Shown: positions 17,999-26,630, counted from the stretch's first letter. The stretch: DNA of 32,383 nt from an uncultured Bacteroidia bacterium (GCA_903904515.1 CAIVCR010000112.1:1-32383), one strand, 5' to 3'. The notes: a model not told the origin generated them from the sequence alone. Translations and numbers: made by a program.

Positions 17999-19108
17999 CT
18001 ATTTCCCCAACATATTTTTCAATGCTGCAAAATCAATTGCTTTAACCACGTCTGCAATCGATTTGGCTGAAATCTTGTTATTCATATCTCCAATAACTTG
18101 TATTGTAATGAATTGTGGAGTAGACCGGGGTAGCTTTTTAGTGAAGTACCCTGGATTGGGCTGGATCAGTACCCGACCGAATGGATCATCGTCGGTAGTA
18201 AAAAGATAGGATAAATAGTCGTTTGGATCCTGTTTTACAATGGCCGGCTGCTCCAATTCTGAAGGGGCCATTTTTAGCATCGTTTCAATGCTTGCGAAAG
18301 TATTTTTAAAATCCAGTTCAGTTTTAATAATCGTTTTTTCAAACTTCTCCTTATTGTAGAGATAGGTATTTTTTAAATATCGTTTGAGTTTCTCCGGATC
18401 AGATTGATACTCCTTCTCCAGTTGGATTTTCTGTCCTTCAAGCGATTTTAAATTCTCCTGAAGACTGGCAAGCGCAGACGGCCGGTCCCTGGACAATAAT
18501 TGTTTCCGCTTCTCGAGGAATGTTTTTTTACTAACATAGGCATACGGGAGCTGACCATTTTGAGTGATTAGCCACATTTTGCTCTTTCCGTTAATACCAA
18601 ACCCAAGATTGGCATTCTTCTCTTTAAAAAAATAATAGCCATCCATTTGAACAGGCATATCATCCATACTGTGAAACCCCTTTCCCTCCGAACTATTTTC
18701 CGCGAACGTCTCATATATCTCACTGTCAAACAGGTTGATTCCTATCGTCAAAGTCGTAGATGTTTCGTGAGCTGTTTTCTGTGTATTGCCATCACAATAA
18801 AAGGGAAGAAACCGGATATTATAACTGCAGGTATTTGCCGGCATTTCGGGATAAGGGGTATAAAATGCATTGTTGAAATCAGCCTCCAACCCAATAGGGG
18901 AATAGTTGGCTTTTACCATCGCGTGTATCGATCCCAAAACCGCTTTTTCTCTGGCAAGATCGGTCGCAGCTATCCCGGTCACTGACCCTTTAGGCCCCTC
19001 TTTCCATACTCCGGGTTTTTGAGCTAAAGACGACTCATCGCACACCTGAGCCTGGGAAAACAAGGTGATGAAAAATAAACTTAGAAAAATCAGAATCTCT
19101 TTTTTCAT
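17999..19108 (-). CDS. Secreted protein of unknown function with central coiled coil
   Basis: 369 residues from the ATG at 19108, chosen because it begins the signal peptide MKKEILIFLSLFFITLFSQA (cleaved before QVCDESS); an upstream in-frame ATG at 19150 would add 14 unlikely residues. I do not recognise a family. Seen: an N-terminal domain with cysteines (VCDESS, TCSYN, PFYCDGN), a glycine-rich stretch with FGINGKSKMWLI, a charged helical region (about 205-275, rich in K/E/L, probably a coiled coil), then a domain ending in FITIQVIGDMNNKISAKSIA and a C-terminal amphipathic helix. It is probably periplasmic or surface exposed. Third in a minus-strand set with the cytochrome b561-like and YncE-like genes (54-base gap). 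Confidence 0.8.
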   Translation of the reverse strand: MKKEILIFLSLFFITLFSQAQVCDESSLAQKPGVWKEGPKGSVTGIAATDLAREKAVLGSIHAMVKANYSPIGLEADFNNAFYTPYPEMPANTCSYNIRFLPFYCDGNTQKTAHETSTTLTIGINLFDSEIYETFAENSSEGKGFHSMDDMPVQMDGYYFFKEKNANLGFGINGKSKMWLITQNGQLPYAYVSKKTFLEKRKQLLSRDRPSALASLQENLKSLEGQKIQLEKEYQSDPEKLKRYLKNTYLYNKEKFEKTIIKTELDFKNTFASIETMLKMAPSELEQPAIVKQDPNDYLSYLFTTDDDPFGRVLIQPNPGYFTKKLPRSTPQFITIQVIGDMNNKISAKSIADVVKAIDFAALKNMLGK

Positions 19109-19162
19109 AGCAGTGGCTAGTTTAAGTTGAAATCGTAAGGAGGAATTCAAAAACTGAACGGG

Positions 19163-20182
19163 CTATTTTGCCGGTTCGATTTCGATGACTTTAAATGAAT
19201 TTGGTTTGACACCCCTTCTTCTGTCTGTGCCAGGTAAATATTCCCCAACAGAGAGAAAGATATGATGAGTTGTCGGATCTGCAGTGATGGTTCTTGCGCC
19301 GGGCTGAGTGGTGAAATTCTCTTTAACCTCATATTTATCGGCATTAATCTGCTGAATAACCGTCATCGTCCCCTCTCCGTTAGAGGCAAAAATACATTTC
19401 GTCCCGGGATCGAAAGCCACACCATCACACCCATTGCCAATGGGAACTGAAGTAATAATCTTTCCGGATAGTGCATCGGAAACGATCATCATCTTATTAC
19501 TGCAAACAGAGAATAAACGGTGATTTATGCGGTCAAGTGCCAATCCGGAAGGCTCTTCACCGGGAGCAATAGACCAGCTTTTTTCGACCTGAAGCGAATT
19601 GGAATTGATTAGTGTCAGACTGCTTTTATCCTCAATATTGACAAATATCTTCCCTTGTCCATCGGTTTGTGCAAATTCAGGCTTTCCTGAAAGCGGAATC
19701 GTACCAATAACTTTAAGCGTGCTGGCATCAATCACTGTCGAATTGTTTGTCCTACCGTTAAAGGTGAACACTTTTTTCGAAAACGAATCATAAAGAATGG
19801 CATCCGGATTTTTGCCTGTTACCGCTATTTTAGCAATAAGCTTAAAATCTCCGAGCCCAACCACCAAAACCGATGAGTCCCTGCCACAGGAAATAAAGGC
19901 CCGATTCAGATCATTGGCAACGGCAATGCCATGAACCCCTTCTGTTCCGGGAATTACGGCTATTTGTTCCCCCTTTATTAAATCAACGACATTCACCACG
20001 GTACTATGTGACACAAACAGTCGATGATTAATTTCATCAACTGAAAGGTAATCCCAGCCACCGTCACCTTCAAGCTGAATCGTTTTGGCAACACGATAAG
20101 AAGATTTTTGCGCGGAAACATTCTGCTTCGAAAAACAGATCATCGCGGAAATGACTGCAATAATTAAAAATACTTTTTTCAT
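19163..20182 (-). CDS. YncE-like secreted beta-propeller protein
   Basis: 339 residues with a signal peptide (MKKVFLIIAVISAMICFSKQNVSA, cleaved before QKSSYR) followed by repeated blades of about 42 residues: DEINHRLFVSHS-VVNVVDL, NDLNRAFISCGRDSSVLVV, DSFSKKVFTFNGRTNNSTVID, DRINHRLFSVCSNKMMIV and FDPGTKCIFASNGEGTMTVI. This is the YncE/40-residue YVTN-type propeller layout. Such proteins are exported and their ligands are mostly unknown; some relatives lie near cytochromes or metal-handling genes. It lies 47 bases after the cytochrome b561-like gene on the same strand, so the two are probably cotranscribed. No catalytic residues can be assigned. Confidence 0.87.
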   Translation of the reverse strand: MKKVFLIIAVISAMICFSKQNVSAQKSSYRVAKTIQLEGDGGWDYLSVDEINHRLFVSHSTVVNVVDLIKGEQIAVIPGTEGVHGIAVANDLNRAFISCGRDSSVLVVGLGDFKLIAKIAVTGKNPDAILYDSFSKKVFTFNGRTNNSTVIDASTLKVIGTIPLSGKPEFAQTDGQGKIFVNIEDKSSLTLINSNSLQVEKSWSIAPGEEPSGLALDRINHRLFSVCSNKMMIVSDALSGKIITSVPIGNGCDGVAFDPGTKCIFASNGEGTMTVIQQINADKYEVKENFTTQPGARTITADPTTHHIFLSVGEYLPGTDRRRGVKPNSFKVIEIEPAK

Positions 20183-20212
20183 AATATTATTCAGTTTAAG
20201 AGTTAACCTCCC

Positions 20213-20238
20213 GCCTAATTGCCTAATGCCTATTGCCT
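20213..20238. repeat. Short GCCTAAT-type tandem repeat
   Basis: GCCTAATT, GCCTAAT, GCCTATT, GCCT in tandem (period 7-8), spanning the stop codon of the cytochrome b561-like gene and the gap to the YncE-like gene. A similar array sits at 26631-26670. Confidence 0.6.
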
Positions 20239-20904
20239 CTTCTTATTCCCATTAATCATTCCTGAAACAACCCCGTTTGAATGTGTAATATCTGCAACGA
20301 TTACCCCAATAAGGTGGAGTGCCACAAATGCGTACATGAGGTATTGGCAAAATTCATGTATCTGCTTTATCAGGCGGTGGTTATGATCAAGAAATGCAAC
20401 ATCATGGCTAAAGGCAATCCCCAATCCTGTGAGAACAATAACCAGCAGTAACAGATAGAATGCGAAATATCCCCGTTTAACGATCAGGTAGTGTTTTTTC
20501 AATTTTTGACCATCAGCAGATTTCATATCAAGGTTTAACCCTTTTTTTATGCGTTCCAGTACTTTCTCCCCGCCCGGTTGAACAACTTCTATAATTATCC
20601 TGGATAACAGTAAAAAGGCGAGTCCATAACCGATCAGTTTATGAAAATCCCACATTTTATCATCAAAGGAATGAGAAACTGAAAAAGCCTGCTCGTCATT
20701 TACCGTAACCCCCTTATTCGCTAACTGCTCCTGCACCAGCTTGATGTTTTTTCGAGGTTCCAGGGCTGTTGATGCCAATAATACAGTGGTCATCAATGTT
20801 GTGATTGTAATAAAAGTAAGCCAATGCCAGATGCGGATTAGCGTTGAATGGCTTTGAAGAAAAGGGGAGGAGTCGATAGTTGAAGAAGTCTCTTGCTGAT
20901 TCAT
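20230..20904 (-). CDS. Cytochrome b561-like membrane protein (Ni_hydr_CYTB type)
   Basis: 224 residues from the ATG at 20904, preceded by AAAGAGAC as a ribosome site; a longer frame to 21045 adds 47 residues unlike the family. Four membrane segments are visible: IRIWHWLTFITITTLMTTVLL, MWDFHKLIGYGLAFLLLSRII, GYFAFYLLLLVIVLTGLGIAF and FCQYLMYAFVALHLIGVIVA, with histidines (WHW, DFHK, IHEF, ALHL) placed as haem ligands of the cytochrome b561/hydrogenase cytochrome b fold. It would carry electrons across the inner membrane, probably between quinol and a periplasmic partner. A loop of about 35 residues between helices 1 and 2 carries VQEQLANKGVTVNDEQ. First gene of the minus-strand set ending at 17785. 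No hydrogenase gene is nearby, so the partner is unknown. Confidence 0.86.
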   Translation of the reverse strand: MNQQETSSTIDSSPFLQSHSTLIRIWHWLTFITITTLMTTVLLASTALEPRKNIKLVQEQLANKGVTVNDEQAFSVSHSFDDKMWDFHKLIGYGLAFLLLSRIIIEVVQPGGEKVLERIKKGLNLDMKSADGQKLKKHYLIVKRGYFAFYLLLLVIVLTGLGIAFSHDVAFLDHNHRLIKQIHEFCQYLMYAFVALHLIGVIVADITHSNGVVSGMINGNKKRQ

Positions 20905-21145
20905 AGTGTCTCTTTTATTTAGTGGTTTGAATTTTAACGGCGCCAGGGACAACCAATTTGTCAATAAACTGCGAATGACCTCCTCAAAAATAGTATAATT
21001 AACCAATTTTCTCATGGATATTAATTTTTCCTTAATTTTAACCATATGAGGTAGGTTACTCTTCGGGAGACGTATTTATTGATTAACTTTACGTCGCTTT
21101 TTAAAACAGTAATTTTTTATAGTGTTCATCCATAATATCATAACA

Positions 21146-22801
21146 ATGATTAAAAGTGTATTTCAGATTGAACGTTCAAAGTATACTCCGAAAATGCCAA
21201 AGGCACTGTCAGGTACAGTAAAAGTGGTTGAAGGGGGTAAAACCAATTCTGTGGCTGATCAGGACGATATTAAGAAATTTTTTCCGGGTACTTACGGAAT
21301 GCCAATTATCACTTTTGAGGAGAGTGGAGTTGCCGCAACATATCCGGTTCTTAATGTGGGTGTAATCCTGTCAGGTGGACAGGCGCCGGGCGGACACAAC
21401 GTGATCTCCGGCCTGTTTGACGGACTGAAAAAGCTGAATCCTTCAAATAAATTATTTGGTTTTCTGGGTGGTCCCGCGGGGCTTGTTGATCACAAATACG
21501 TTGAGTTAACCTCCGATATCATTGATGAGTACCGTAACACGGGTGGTTTTGATATTATCGGATCGGGACGGACCAAACTCGAGGAGACTGCACAGTTCGA
21601 TAAAGGAATTGATATTTGTAACAAATTGGGAATTAAGGCTATTGTGGTTATTGGCGGAGATGATTCGAATACCAATGCCTGTGTTTTGGCCGAATACTAC
21701 CTGCAAAAGAATTCGGGAATCCAGGTAATCGGCTGCCCGAAAACCATTGATGGAGACCTTAAAAATGAGATGATTGAAGCCTCATTTGGTTTTGACACCG
21801 CTTGTAAAACCTATTCTGAGCTCATTGGTAACATCATGCGTGATGCCAACTCAGCTAAAAAATACTGGCACTTTATTAAACTGATGGGGCGTTCAGCTTC
21901 ACACATCGGTCTGGAATGTGCCCTTCAGTCACGACCTAATGTCTGCCTGATATCTGAAGAGGTTGCCGAGAAGAAACTTACCCTGGAGCAGATCGTCAAC
22001 GATATTACCGATGTAGTCGTCAAACGTGCCCAAAACGGTGAAACTTTCGGTGTCGCTCTGATTCCTGAAGGTCTTGTGGAATTTATTCCAGAAATGAAAG
22101 TACTCATCGATGAGCTCAATGACCTGCTTGCTGAAGGTCACGCAACAGCCGAAAAATTCCAGAATCTGACCACCAACACCGAGCGTCGCGATTTTGTTAT
22201 CGACACACTTTCAAAAGAATCTTCAAAAGTATTTGCCTCCCTTCCCAATGGTATCGGTCGTCAGCTGACTCTCGACCGTGACCCTCATGGAAATGTTCAG
22301 GTTTCACGCATCGAAACAGAGCGTCTTCTGATCGAGATGGTTGAAAAAAGACTTGCTGAGTTAAGAAGAGGAGGATTGAAAATCAGTTTTTCTGCCCAAA
22401 ACCATTTCTTTGGTTATGAGGGGCGTTGCGCTGCACCTTCCAATTTTGATTCCGACTACTGCTACTCACTTGGTTTTGTGGCCTCCCTGTTGATTGCCAA
22501 CGGTAAAACAGGTTATCTCTCCTCAATCCGTAATACAACCGCTCCTGCAGCTGAGTGGATTCCGGGCGGAGTTCCAATCACAATGATGATGAACATGGAA
22601 CGCCGTCATGGCGAAATGAAACCGGTAATCCAAAAGGCACTTGTTCTTCTTGATGGTGCCCCTTATAAAGCTTTTGCAGAGAAAAGAGAGGAGTGGGCAA
22701 TTAAAACATCGTTTGTATATCCTGGTCCTATTCAATATTGGGGACCCTCGACAGTCTGTGACGCGACAACAAAGACCTTACAACTCGAAAGGACAAAATA
22801 A
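21146..22801 (+). CDS. pfp: Diphosphate--fructose-6-phosphate 1-phosphotransferase (PPi-PFK)
   Basis: 551 residues from the ATG at 21146; a GTG 24 bases upstream is in frame but gives an unusual N terminus. This enzyme reversibly phosphorylates fructose 6-phosphate with pyrophosphate, in place of ATP-PFK in glycolysis. Seen: [14 protein letters not shown], the phosphate-donor motif GGDD at residues 170-173 (the aspartate in place of the Gly of ATP enzymes), and PKTIDGDL with K199, both marks of PPi use. The catalytic base is expected at D202. [15 protein letters not shown] and the substrate site [13 protein letters not shown] also appear. Length fits the long 'plant-type' PPi-PFK found in Bacteroidota. 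It stands alone, divergent from the cytochrome gene across a 241-base gap. Confidence 0.95.
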   Translation: MIKSVFQIERSKYTPKMPKALSGTVKVVEGGKTNSVADQDDIKKFFPGTYGMPIITFEESGVAATYPVLNVGVILSGGQAPGGHNVISGLFDGLKKLNPSNKLFGFLGGPAGLVDHKYVELTSDIIDEYRNTGGFDIIGSGRTKLEETAQFDKGIDICNKLGIKAIVVIGGDDSNTNACVLAEYYLQKNSGIQVIGCPKTIDGDLKNEMIEASFGFDTACKTYSELIGNIMRDANSAKKYWHFIKLMGRSASHIGLECALQSRPNVCLISEEVAEKKLTLEQIVNDITDVVVKRAQNGETFGVALIPEGLVEFIPEMKVLIDELNDLLAEGHATAEKFQNLTTNTERRDFVIDTLSKESSKVFASLPNGIGRQLTLDRDPHGNVQVSRIETERLLIEMVEKRLAELRRGGLKISFSAQNHFFGYEGRCAAPSNFDSDYCYSLGFVASLLIANGKTGYLSSIRNTTAPAAEWIPGGVPITMMMNMERRHGEMKPVIQKALVLLDGAPYKAFAEKREEWAIKTSFVYPGPIQYWGPSTVCDATTKTLQLERTK

Positions 22802-22943
22802 TTTGACAATTCGTTAATTTGACAATTAATTGGGTAAGTGTCCTGAAAGCTTTCTCTTTTCACATCTGTGAATTCGAAATGAATTAATGATAGATATACC
22901 CTTTGCTTAACCGCGATTGAATAATTTTTAATCAATACAAAAG

Positions 22944-22965
22944 ACCCCGGGAAACCGGGGTTTTT
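22944..22965 (+). terminator. Rho-independent terminator of pfp
   Basis: CCCCGG (22945-22950), a GAAA tetraloop, CCGGGG (22955-22960), then five T. The flanking A-T pair extends the stem to 7 bp. It lies about 145 bases after the pfp stop. Confidence 0.78.
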
Positions 22966-23006
22966 CTATTGGATGATGCGATTTCAATCGCCGTTGCACC
23001 TGGGTG

Positions 23007-23031
23007 ATGCGATTTTTAATCGCATTTTTTT
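23007..23031 (+). terminator. Second hairpin with T run (GCGATT repeat family)
   Basis: ATGCGATT (23007-23014), a TTT loop, AATCGCAT (23018-23025), then a T run to 23031. A shorter relative, GCGATT-TC-AATCGC, sits 29 bases upstream. It can serve as a back-up terminator between convergent genes. Confidence 0.6.
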
Positions 23032-23104
23032 ATTTTGTATAAAATGCTGATATGTAAGAATATGAATTACGCGATTAAATATCGAGTGACCCAATCACGT
23101 GGCC

Positions 23105-23806
23105 CTATTGATTGATCAGATTGACCGTATGACACGCCACCAGGGCTGCTGTTTCTGTCCTTAACCTCGCCTCCCCAAGTGAGACAGGGATAAACCCTTC
23201 CGCAACCGCAGCTTCAACTTCTTCTACCGAAAAATCCCCCTCAGGCCCGATAAGTATCATCACATCCTTTCCCTTGATTACTGCATCACGTAACAAAACT
23301 TTATCACCCGCATTGCAATGAGCAATAAAGCGCTGACCTTCGAACGGAGTTTTTAGAGCAACTTTAAATGATTGCAATGGTTGCAGTTGAGGAAGATAGG
23401 CTTTGATCGACTGCTTAATTGCCGATATCATGACCTTCTCAAGACGCTCGGGTTTAATCTCTTTGCGCTCCGAATAGCGACCAATCACCGGGATAACAGC
23501 ATCGATCCCGATCTCGGTTGCCTTCTCCAGAAACCATTCATACCGGTCGATGTTTTTGGTGGGGGCTACAGCCATTGTGAGCCGGAACTCACGCTTTCCG
23601 TATTCCACTTTCCGGTTAACGATTTTCAGTTCGCAGGCTTTGGGATGGGCTATCGTGATTATCGCCTCGCAAAATAAACCCTTGCCATCTACAAGGAATA
23701 AGGTATCCCCTTCTGCAAGACGAAGCACCCTTACACAATGCTTCGATTCTTCTTCACTTAACCGGTAAGTGTCGTTTTGTAGATCAGGAGTATAAAACAG
23801 GTGCAT
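23105..23806 (-). CDS. rsmE: 16S rRNA (uracil(1498)-N(3))-methyltransferase RsmE
   Basis: A 233-residue SPOUT-class methyltransferase that methylates N3 of U1498 in 16S rRNA using S-adenosylmethionine. Seen: the N-terminal PUA-like domain (MHLFYTP, EEESKHCVRVLRLAEGDTLFLVDGKG), the helix with KNIDRYEWFLEKATEIGIDAVIPV, and the knotted SAM site ILIGPEGDFSVEEVEAA with SLGEARLRTETAALVA at the C terminus. Length and motifs are normal. It stands alone, and its 3' end faces pfp. The ATG at 23806 is the only sensible start. Confidence 0.96.
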   Translation of the reverse strand: MHLFYTPDLQNDTYRLSEEESKHCVRVLRLAEGDTLFLVDGKGLFCEAIITIAHPKACELKIVNRKVEYGKREFRLTMAVAPTKNIDRYEWFLEKATEIGIDAVIPVIGRYSERKEIKPERLEKVMISAIKQSIKAYLPQLQPLQSFKVALKTPFEGQRFIAHCNAGDKVLLRDAVIKGKDVMILIGPEGDFSVEEVEAAVAEGFIPVSLGEARLRTETAALVACHTVNLINQ

Positions 23807-23934
23807 CTAAAAAGTATAATTGATCAATTTGCATGCGAAGATAGTAAGGATTTCTATGATATTATTGGTCGGCAATCGGGGTAGCTTAAAAGTGAAAAAG
23901 TATATCATTCAAACAATACTTCTTTTTAATATTT

Positions 23935-23994
23935 TTCGAACAGATTTTAAATATGTTCGAAACATGCTGAATAATATGCATTTAAAATTGAACA
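23935..23994. promoter_or_regulatory. Operator-like cluster 1 (TTCGAACA repeat, AACATGCTGAATAATATG, GAACA)
   Basis: TTCGAACA (23935-23942) and TGTTCGAA (23954-23961) form a perfect 8-bp inverted repeat with 11 bases between. AACATGCTGAATAATATG follows at 23961-23978 and, 11 bases later, GAACA at 23990-23994. The same block and spacing recur at 28124-28157, so a shared regulator is likely (inference). Confidence 0.6.
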
Positions 23995-24027
23995 TTTGAT
24001 TTTTGTAATTTAATTTTTATAACTTTG
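23995..24027 (+). promoter_or_regulatory. Promoter 1, Bacteroidota type
   Basis: TTTG at 23995-23998, a 21-base spacer, and TAACTTTG at 24020-24027, matching the -33/-7 pattern. The start site should lie near 24033, leaving a leader of about 285 bases. Confidence 0.6.
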
Positions 24028-24258
24028 TTTATATATAGCACTTTTTGTCGCGTAAAATCAAGCAAGAATTAAAGTTAACCAGTCCTGATTTTAGCTGAAG
24101 GAAACCAGAAACCATTTTAAAACCTGGCAAAACTGAAAAGTCAGATGACCAGGAAAACTTAAAACCAATAAAAATCTAACTTGATATTTAAGGACTTTTG
24201 AAAGGTATAAAGAGACCGGTTTTTTTTGTTGTCCAGCTTTCCTAACGATATTGGTATA

Positions 24259-24297
24259 ATGGAGGAATCCGAAAATCCGTGAAAAGAGTAGGAAAAT
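24259..24297 (+). promoter_or_regulatory. Degenerate copy of the shared leader element
   Basis: TGGAGGAATCCGAAAA and then GTGAAAAGAGTAGGAAAAT, ending 26 bases or so before the ATG at 24319. Compared with 28415-28481 it keeps TGGAG..TC(C)GAAA and TGAAAAG...AGTAGG but lacks the middle CCTGATG and the GGGGC arm, so it could not fold as the same pseudoknot. Confidence 0.4.
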
Positions 24298-24318
24298 CCA
24301 GAACTAAACATTAAAACT

Positions 24319-24774
24319 ATGACAAACGAAAATTCAAGCAGCAGTAACAACGAAGCCCGCGAAATCCTGTTTCATGGCGGAATCATGACTCTTCTCAGTT
24401 TACTTTCAGGTTTTACGACCTTTTTCGCCCTGGCACCCCGGATTGCCCTTAGCTCACATACCGTTGGTCTTTTACAGGGGGCTATGCTTATTGCCATAGC
24501 CGGAGCCTGGCACCTGCTGAATGCTCCCCCTAAAACCTTAAAGATTCTCAAATACACACTGCTTGTTGGATTTTATGCCAATTGGGTAAGTACTCAGTTG
24601 TCAGCGTTGTGGAGTGCCGGGAAAAGCACCTATCCCATCAATGGAAAAGAGATGCCTGAAGGGGCTACATCATGGCAGGATATGACCGTTTCTGTTTTAG
24701 GATTTCTATCAGTATTAATCCTGGTATCTGCAGTTCTAATCATATTAGCTGCAAAAAACAAAGAATCTAAATGA
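24319..24774 (+). CDS. HAB-mutase-like four-helix membrane protein
   Basis: 151 residues with about four membrane segments (IMTLLSLLSGFTTFFALAP, LLQGAMLIAIAGAWHLL, LKYTLLVGFYANWVSTQL, SVLGFLSVLILVSAVLIILA). The pattern LFHGG, APRIALSSHTVGLLQGAM, FYANWVSTQLSALWSAG and TSWQD near the end resembles the (hydroxyamino)benzene mutase HabA/HabB family, whose known members rearrange hydroxylaminobenzene to aminophenol; many relatives carry only a vague 'hydrogenase' label. The substrate here is unknown. The stop overlaps the start of the next gene (ATGA), so the two are translationally coupled. The long leader and operator upstream suggest tight control. Confidence 0.62.
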   Translation: MTNENSSSSNNEAREILFHGGIMTLLSLLSGFTTFFALAPRIALSSHTVGLLQGAMLIAIAGAWHLLNAPPKTLKILKYTLLVGFYANWVSTQLSALWSAGKSTYPINGKEMPEGATSWQDMTVSVLGFLSVLILVSAVLIILAAKNKESK

Positions 24775-25259
24775 TGGATAAAAGGACAAAATTTCTTTTT
24801 CTTCAGGTAGTATTCATGTTTATTCTTTTGTTAACAGTATATTCTGTGTCAGCGCAAAAATCGTCTGACAAGGTGAAAAATGAAATTGCCGAAACCCTGA
24901 AAGTCTGGAACACTGCCTGTAAAAATGCGAATCTCGATCAGGTTATGTCAATGCTTGATATAACCGATGGTTTAATGGTTGTAGGTTCTGATAAAGGAGA
25001 AATTAATAAAGGCAAGGATGAGGTTAAAGCCTGGTTGAGTAAAATTTTTGGATTTGCAGGTTTTTCCTGGGAAATGACCCGGGTTGATATTGATAGCAAC
25101 GGAAAAACCGCCTGGGTTTTTATGGATGGAAAAATGATTGTTGATTTTCATAAAGGAGGCCAAAAAATCACACCTTACCGGTTTGCCGGAATTCTGGTCA
25201 GGAAAAAAGATGGTTGGAAATGGAGGTTGTTTGACGGGTCGGTACCACAAAAGGAATAG
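24771..25259 (+). CDS. Exported NTF2/SnoaL-like (DUF4440-type) protein
   Basis: 162 residues beginning with a signal peptide (KFLFLQVVFMFILLLTVYSVSA, cleaved before QKSSDK). The rest is one alpha+beta cone-like domain: VKNEIAETLKVWNTACKNANLDQVMSML, VVGSDKGEINKGKDEVKAWL, FSWEMTRVDIDSNGKTAWVFMDG and YRFAGILVRKKDGWKWRLFDGSVP. This is the SnoaL-3/DUF4440 pattern of the NTF2-like superfamily, which spans enzymes and ligand-binding proteins, so the role cannot be told. It overlaps the preceding gene by four bases (ATGA); a second ATG three bases later is equally possible. Probably periplasmic. Confidence 0.8.
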   Translation: MMDKRTKFLFLQVVFMFILLLTVYSVSAQKSSDKVKNEIAETLKVWNTACKNANLDQVMSMLDITDGLMVVGSDKGEINKGKDEVKAWLSKIFGFAGFSWEMTRVDIDSNGKTAWVFMDGKMIVDFHKGGQKITPYRFAGILVRKKDGWKWRLFDGSVPQKE

Positions 25260-25561
25260 CAGAAAATAATTAAGAAAGGGCTTCATATGGGTTTTTGACT
25301 TGTATGAAGCCCTGGTTATAGTGTTCATATTCTGATAATTAATTTATTCTTATTGCGCAAACTGCAAGGAAGAAATAAATAGAGTTGTCGCTCGAAATTA
25401 TCACCCTTGCTCAGACAGAATTAAAATATAACCAAATTCACGCTTTAAAAAGAACAATATTTTTGAGCGTCCACCAAACAGCTCAAACAAATTTAAGCCA
25501 ATGCTGTTAATATACTTTGTAACAATTCTTAAATTCTGAAAACTAACTTAAAAAGAGAAAT
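25260..25561 (+). other. Intergenic gap before doxX-osmC
   Basis: No gene was found. It holds the hairpin at 25277-25313. TATTTTTG at 25458-25465 fits a -7 element but no TTTG lies at the right distance upstream, so the promoter of the next operon is not firmly placed. Confidence 0.4.
25277..25313. terminator. Hairpin after the SnoaL-like gene
   Basis: AGGGCTTCATA (25277-25287) and TATGAAGCCCT (25303-25313) form a perfect 11-bp stem with a 15-base loop, 17 bases after the stop. No T run follows, so termination is likely but not certain. Confidence 0.6.
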
Positions 25562-25933
25562 ATGAATGTAGTGATTTGGATAATCCAGGTATTACTGGCT
25601 GCGGCTTTCCTAATGAGCGGGATAATGAAACTCACAGTCTCAAAGAATAGAGTTAAAGAAAAAGTTGGCGGATGGGTTGAAGATTTTAAAGTGATGGAGA
25701 TAAAAATGATTGGTTTGGTCGAAATACTAGGCGCTATCGGTTTGATCCTCCCAATGGTAATGAATATATTCCCCTTCCTGACACCAATTGCTGCCAGCGG
25801 ACTTGGAGTTACGATGATTGTGGCAGCGCAAACACATTTGAAAAGGAAAGAATCCATTTTCATTAACATTATCTTCCTGATCATGGCCCTTTTGATTGTC
25901 CTGGGAAGGTTGTTACTTGTTCCGGCAGCTTAA
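25562..25933 (+). CDS. DoxX family membrane protein
   Basis: 123 residues with four membrane segments: VIWIIQVLLAAAFLMSGIMKL, IGLVEILGAIGLILPMVM, LTPIAASGLGVTMIVAAQTHL and FINIIFLIMALLIVLGRLLLV. The LAAAFLMSGIMKL start, EILGAIGLILP and the arginine in the last helix are typical of the DoxX/DoxX-like family. Relatives are linked to redox and thiol stress in some bacteria, but the activity is unsettled. The OsmC-type gene starts 19 bases downstream, so they form an operon; pairing with a peroxide-reducing protein fits a stress role (inference). Confidence 0.85.
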   Translation: MNVVIWIIQVLLAAAFLMSGIMKLTVSKNRVKEKVGGWVEDFKVMEIKMIGLVEILGAIGLILPMVMNIFPFLTPIAASGLGVTMIVAAQTHLKRKESIFINIIFLIMALLIVLGRLLLVPAA

Positions 25934-25952
25934 TAGTTGAAATAAATCATCA

Positions 25953-26504
25953 ATGATGAATTCAGATGAACTAAAAAGCCTCCAGGGTCCTTTAAAAGAA
26001 AAATACCGCGAAAATCCCGAATCAGCAACGATCATACTTAAAGCGCAAGGAGTGATTGGGGAAGGAATATCCTGCAAAGTTGATACCGGAAAAGCCCTTG
26101 TTGAAGCCGGCCTACATCCTGCAACCGGTGGAAGCGGCTTGCTCGCCTGCTCGGGTGATATGTTACTTGAGGCACTGGTTGCCTGTGCCGGGGTTACCCT
26201 TAAGGCCGTATCAACAGCGATTGGTGTAGATATCAAATCGGGGTCGGTCAGTGCAGAGGGCGACCTGGACTTTCGGGGTACCCTGGGTGTTTCAAAAGAG
26301 GCAGAGGTGGGATTTAAGGCAATTCGCCTCTCTTTTCTGCTGGATTGTGATGCGACACAGGAACAACTGCAGACGCTCACCAAACTGACCGAGAGATATT
26401 GTGTCGTGTATCAGACACTGGCCAAAGGAGTTCCGGTTTCTACGGCACTTAGCAACAATCAATTATTTATTTTAGATAATCCTGTCACCCTTTCAGGGTT
26501 GTAA
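25953..26504 (+). CDS. OsmC family peroxiredoxin-like protein
   Basis: A 183-residue soluble protein of the OsmC/Ohr superfamily, which reduces organic hydroperoxides through two cysteines. Both are present in the right setting: C78 in LLEALVACAGVTLKAV and C150 in LTERYCVVYQTLAKGVPV. The PATGGSGLLACSGDMLL segment precedes the first cysteine. The N-terminal half is longer and less conserved than in Ohr, so this is a general OsmC-like member and not clearly Ohr. Two overlapping ATG codons open the gene; either may be used. It follows the DoxX-type gene by 19 bases. Confidence 0.88.
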   Translation: MMNSDELKSLQGPLKEKYRENPESATIILKAQGVIGEGISCKVDTGKALVEAGLHPATGGSGLLACSGDMLLEALVACAGVTLKAVSTAIGVDIKSGSVSAEGDLDFRGTLGVSKEAEVGFKAIRLSFLLDCDATQEQLQTLTKLTERYCVVYQTLAKGVPVSTALSNNQLFILDNPVTLSGL

Positions 26505-26630
26505 AGTCAAAATTGAATCTTATGCTATATTCAGGTTATCCGTTCCGGGTTTCAACTTTAATTCGTTCGAAAACTGTATGCTTTTACTTTAAACCTATTT
26601 CAGGACCAGACAAATTTTCAAATTGCCGAA

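Larger units (their letters stand above)
22802..23104. other. Intergenic gap holding stacked hairpins
   Basis: No gene was found between pfp and the convergent rsmE. The gap holds the GNRA-loop terminator at 22944-22965, then two related short hairpins: GCGATT/AATCGC at 22978-22991 and ATGCGATT/AATCGCAT at 23007-23025, the latter with a T run. The flanking GATGCGATTT words repeat. Confidence 0.6.
23807..24318 (+). other. Long 5' region of the HAB-mutase-like gene
   Basis: No gene was found. The region holds an operator-like cluster (23935-23994), a promoter (23995-24027) and a leader of about 285 bases. Within the leader, CCTGG (24125-24129) and CCAGG (24149-24153) can pair around ACTGAAAAGTCAGATGA, which resembles the core of the element at 28449-28465. 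A degenerate copy of that whole element ends 26 bases before the start codon. Confidence 0.5.

Noticed and set aside
17838..18209. Plus-strand frame of 123 codons
   Set aside because: It overlaps the 3' end of the minus-strand secreted-protein gene and the remnant after it, and lacks any family motif; the minus strand has signal peptides and normal codon use.
20905..21045. N-terminal extension of the cytochrome b561-like protein
   Set aside because: The extra 47 residues have no resemblance to the family, and a good ribosome site precedes the ATG at 20904.
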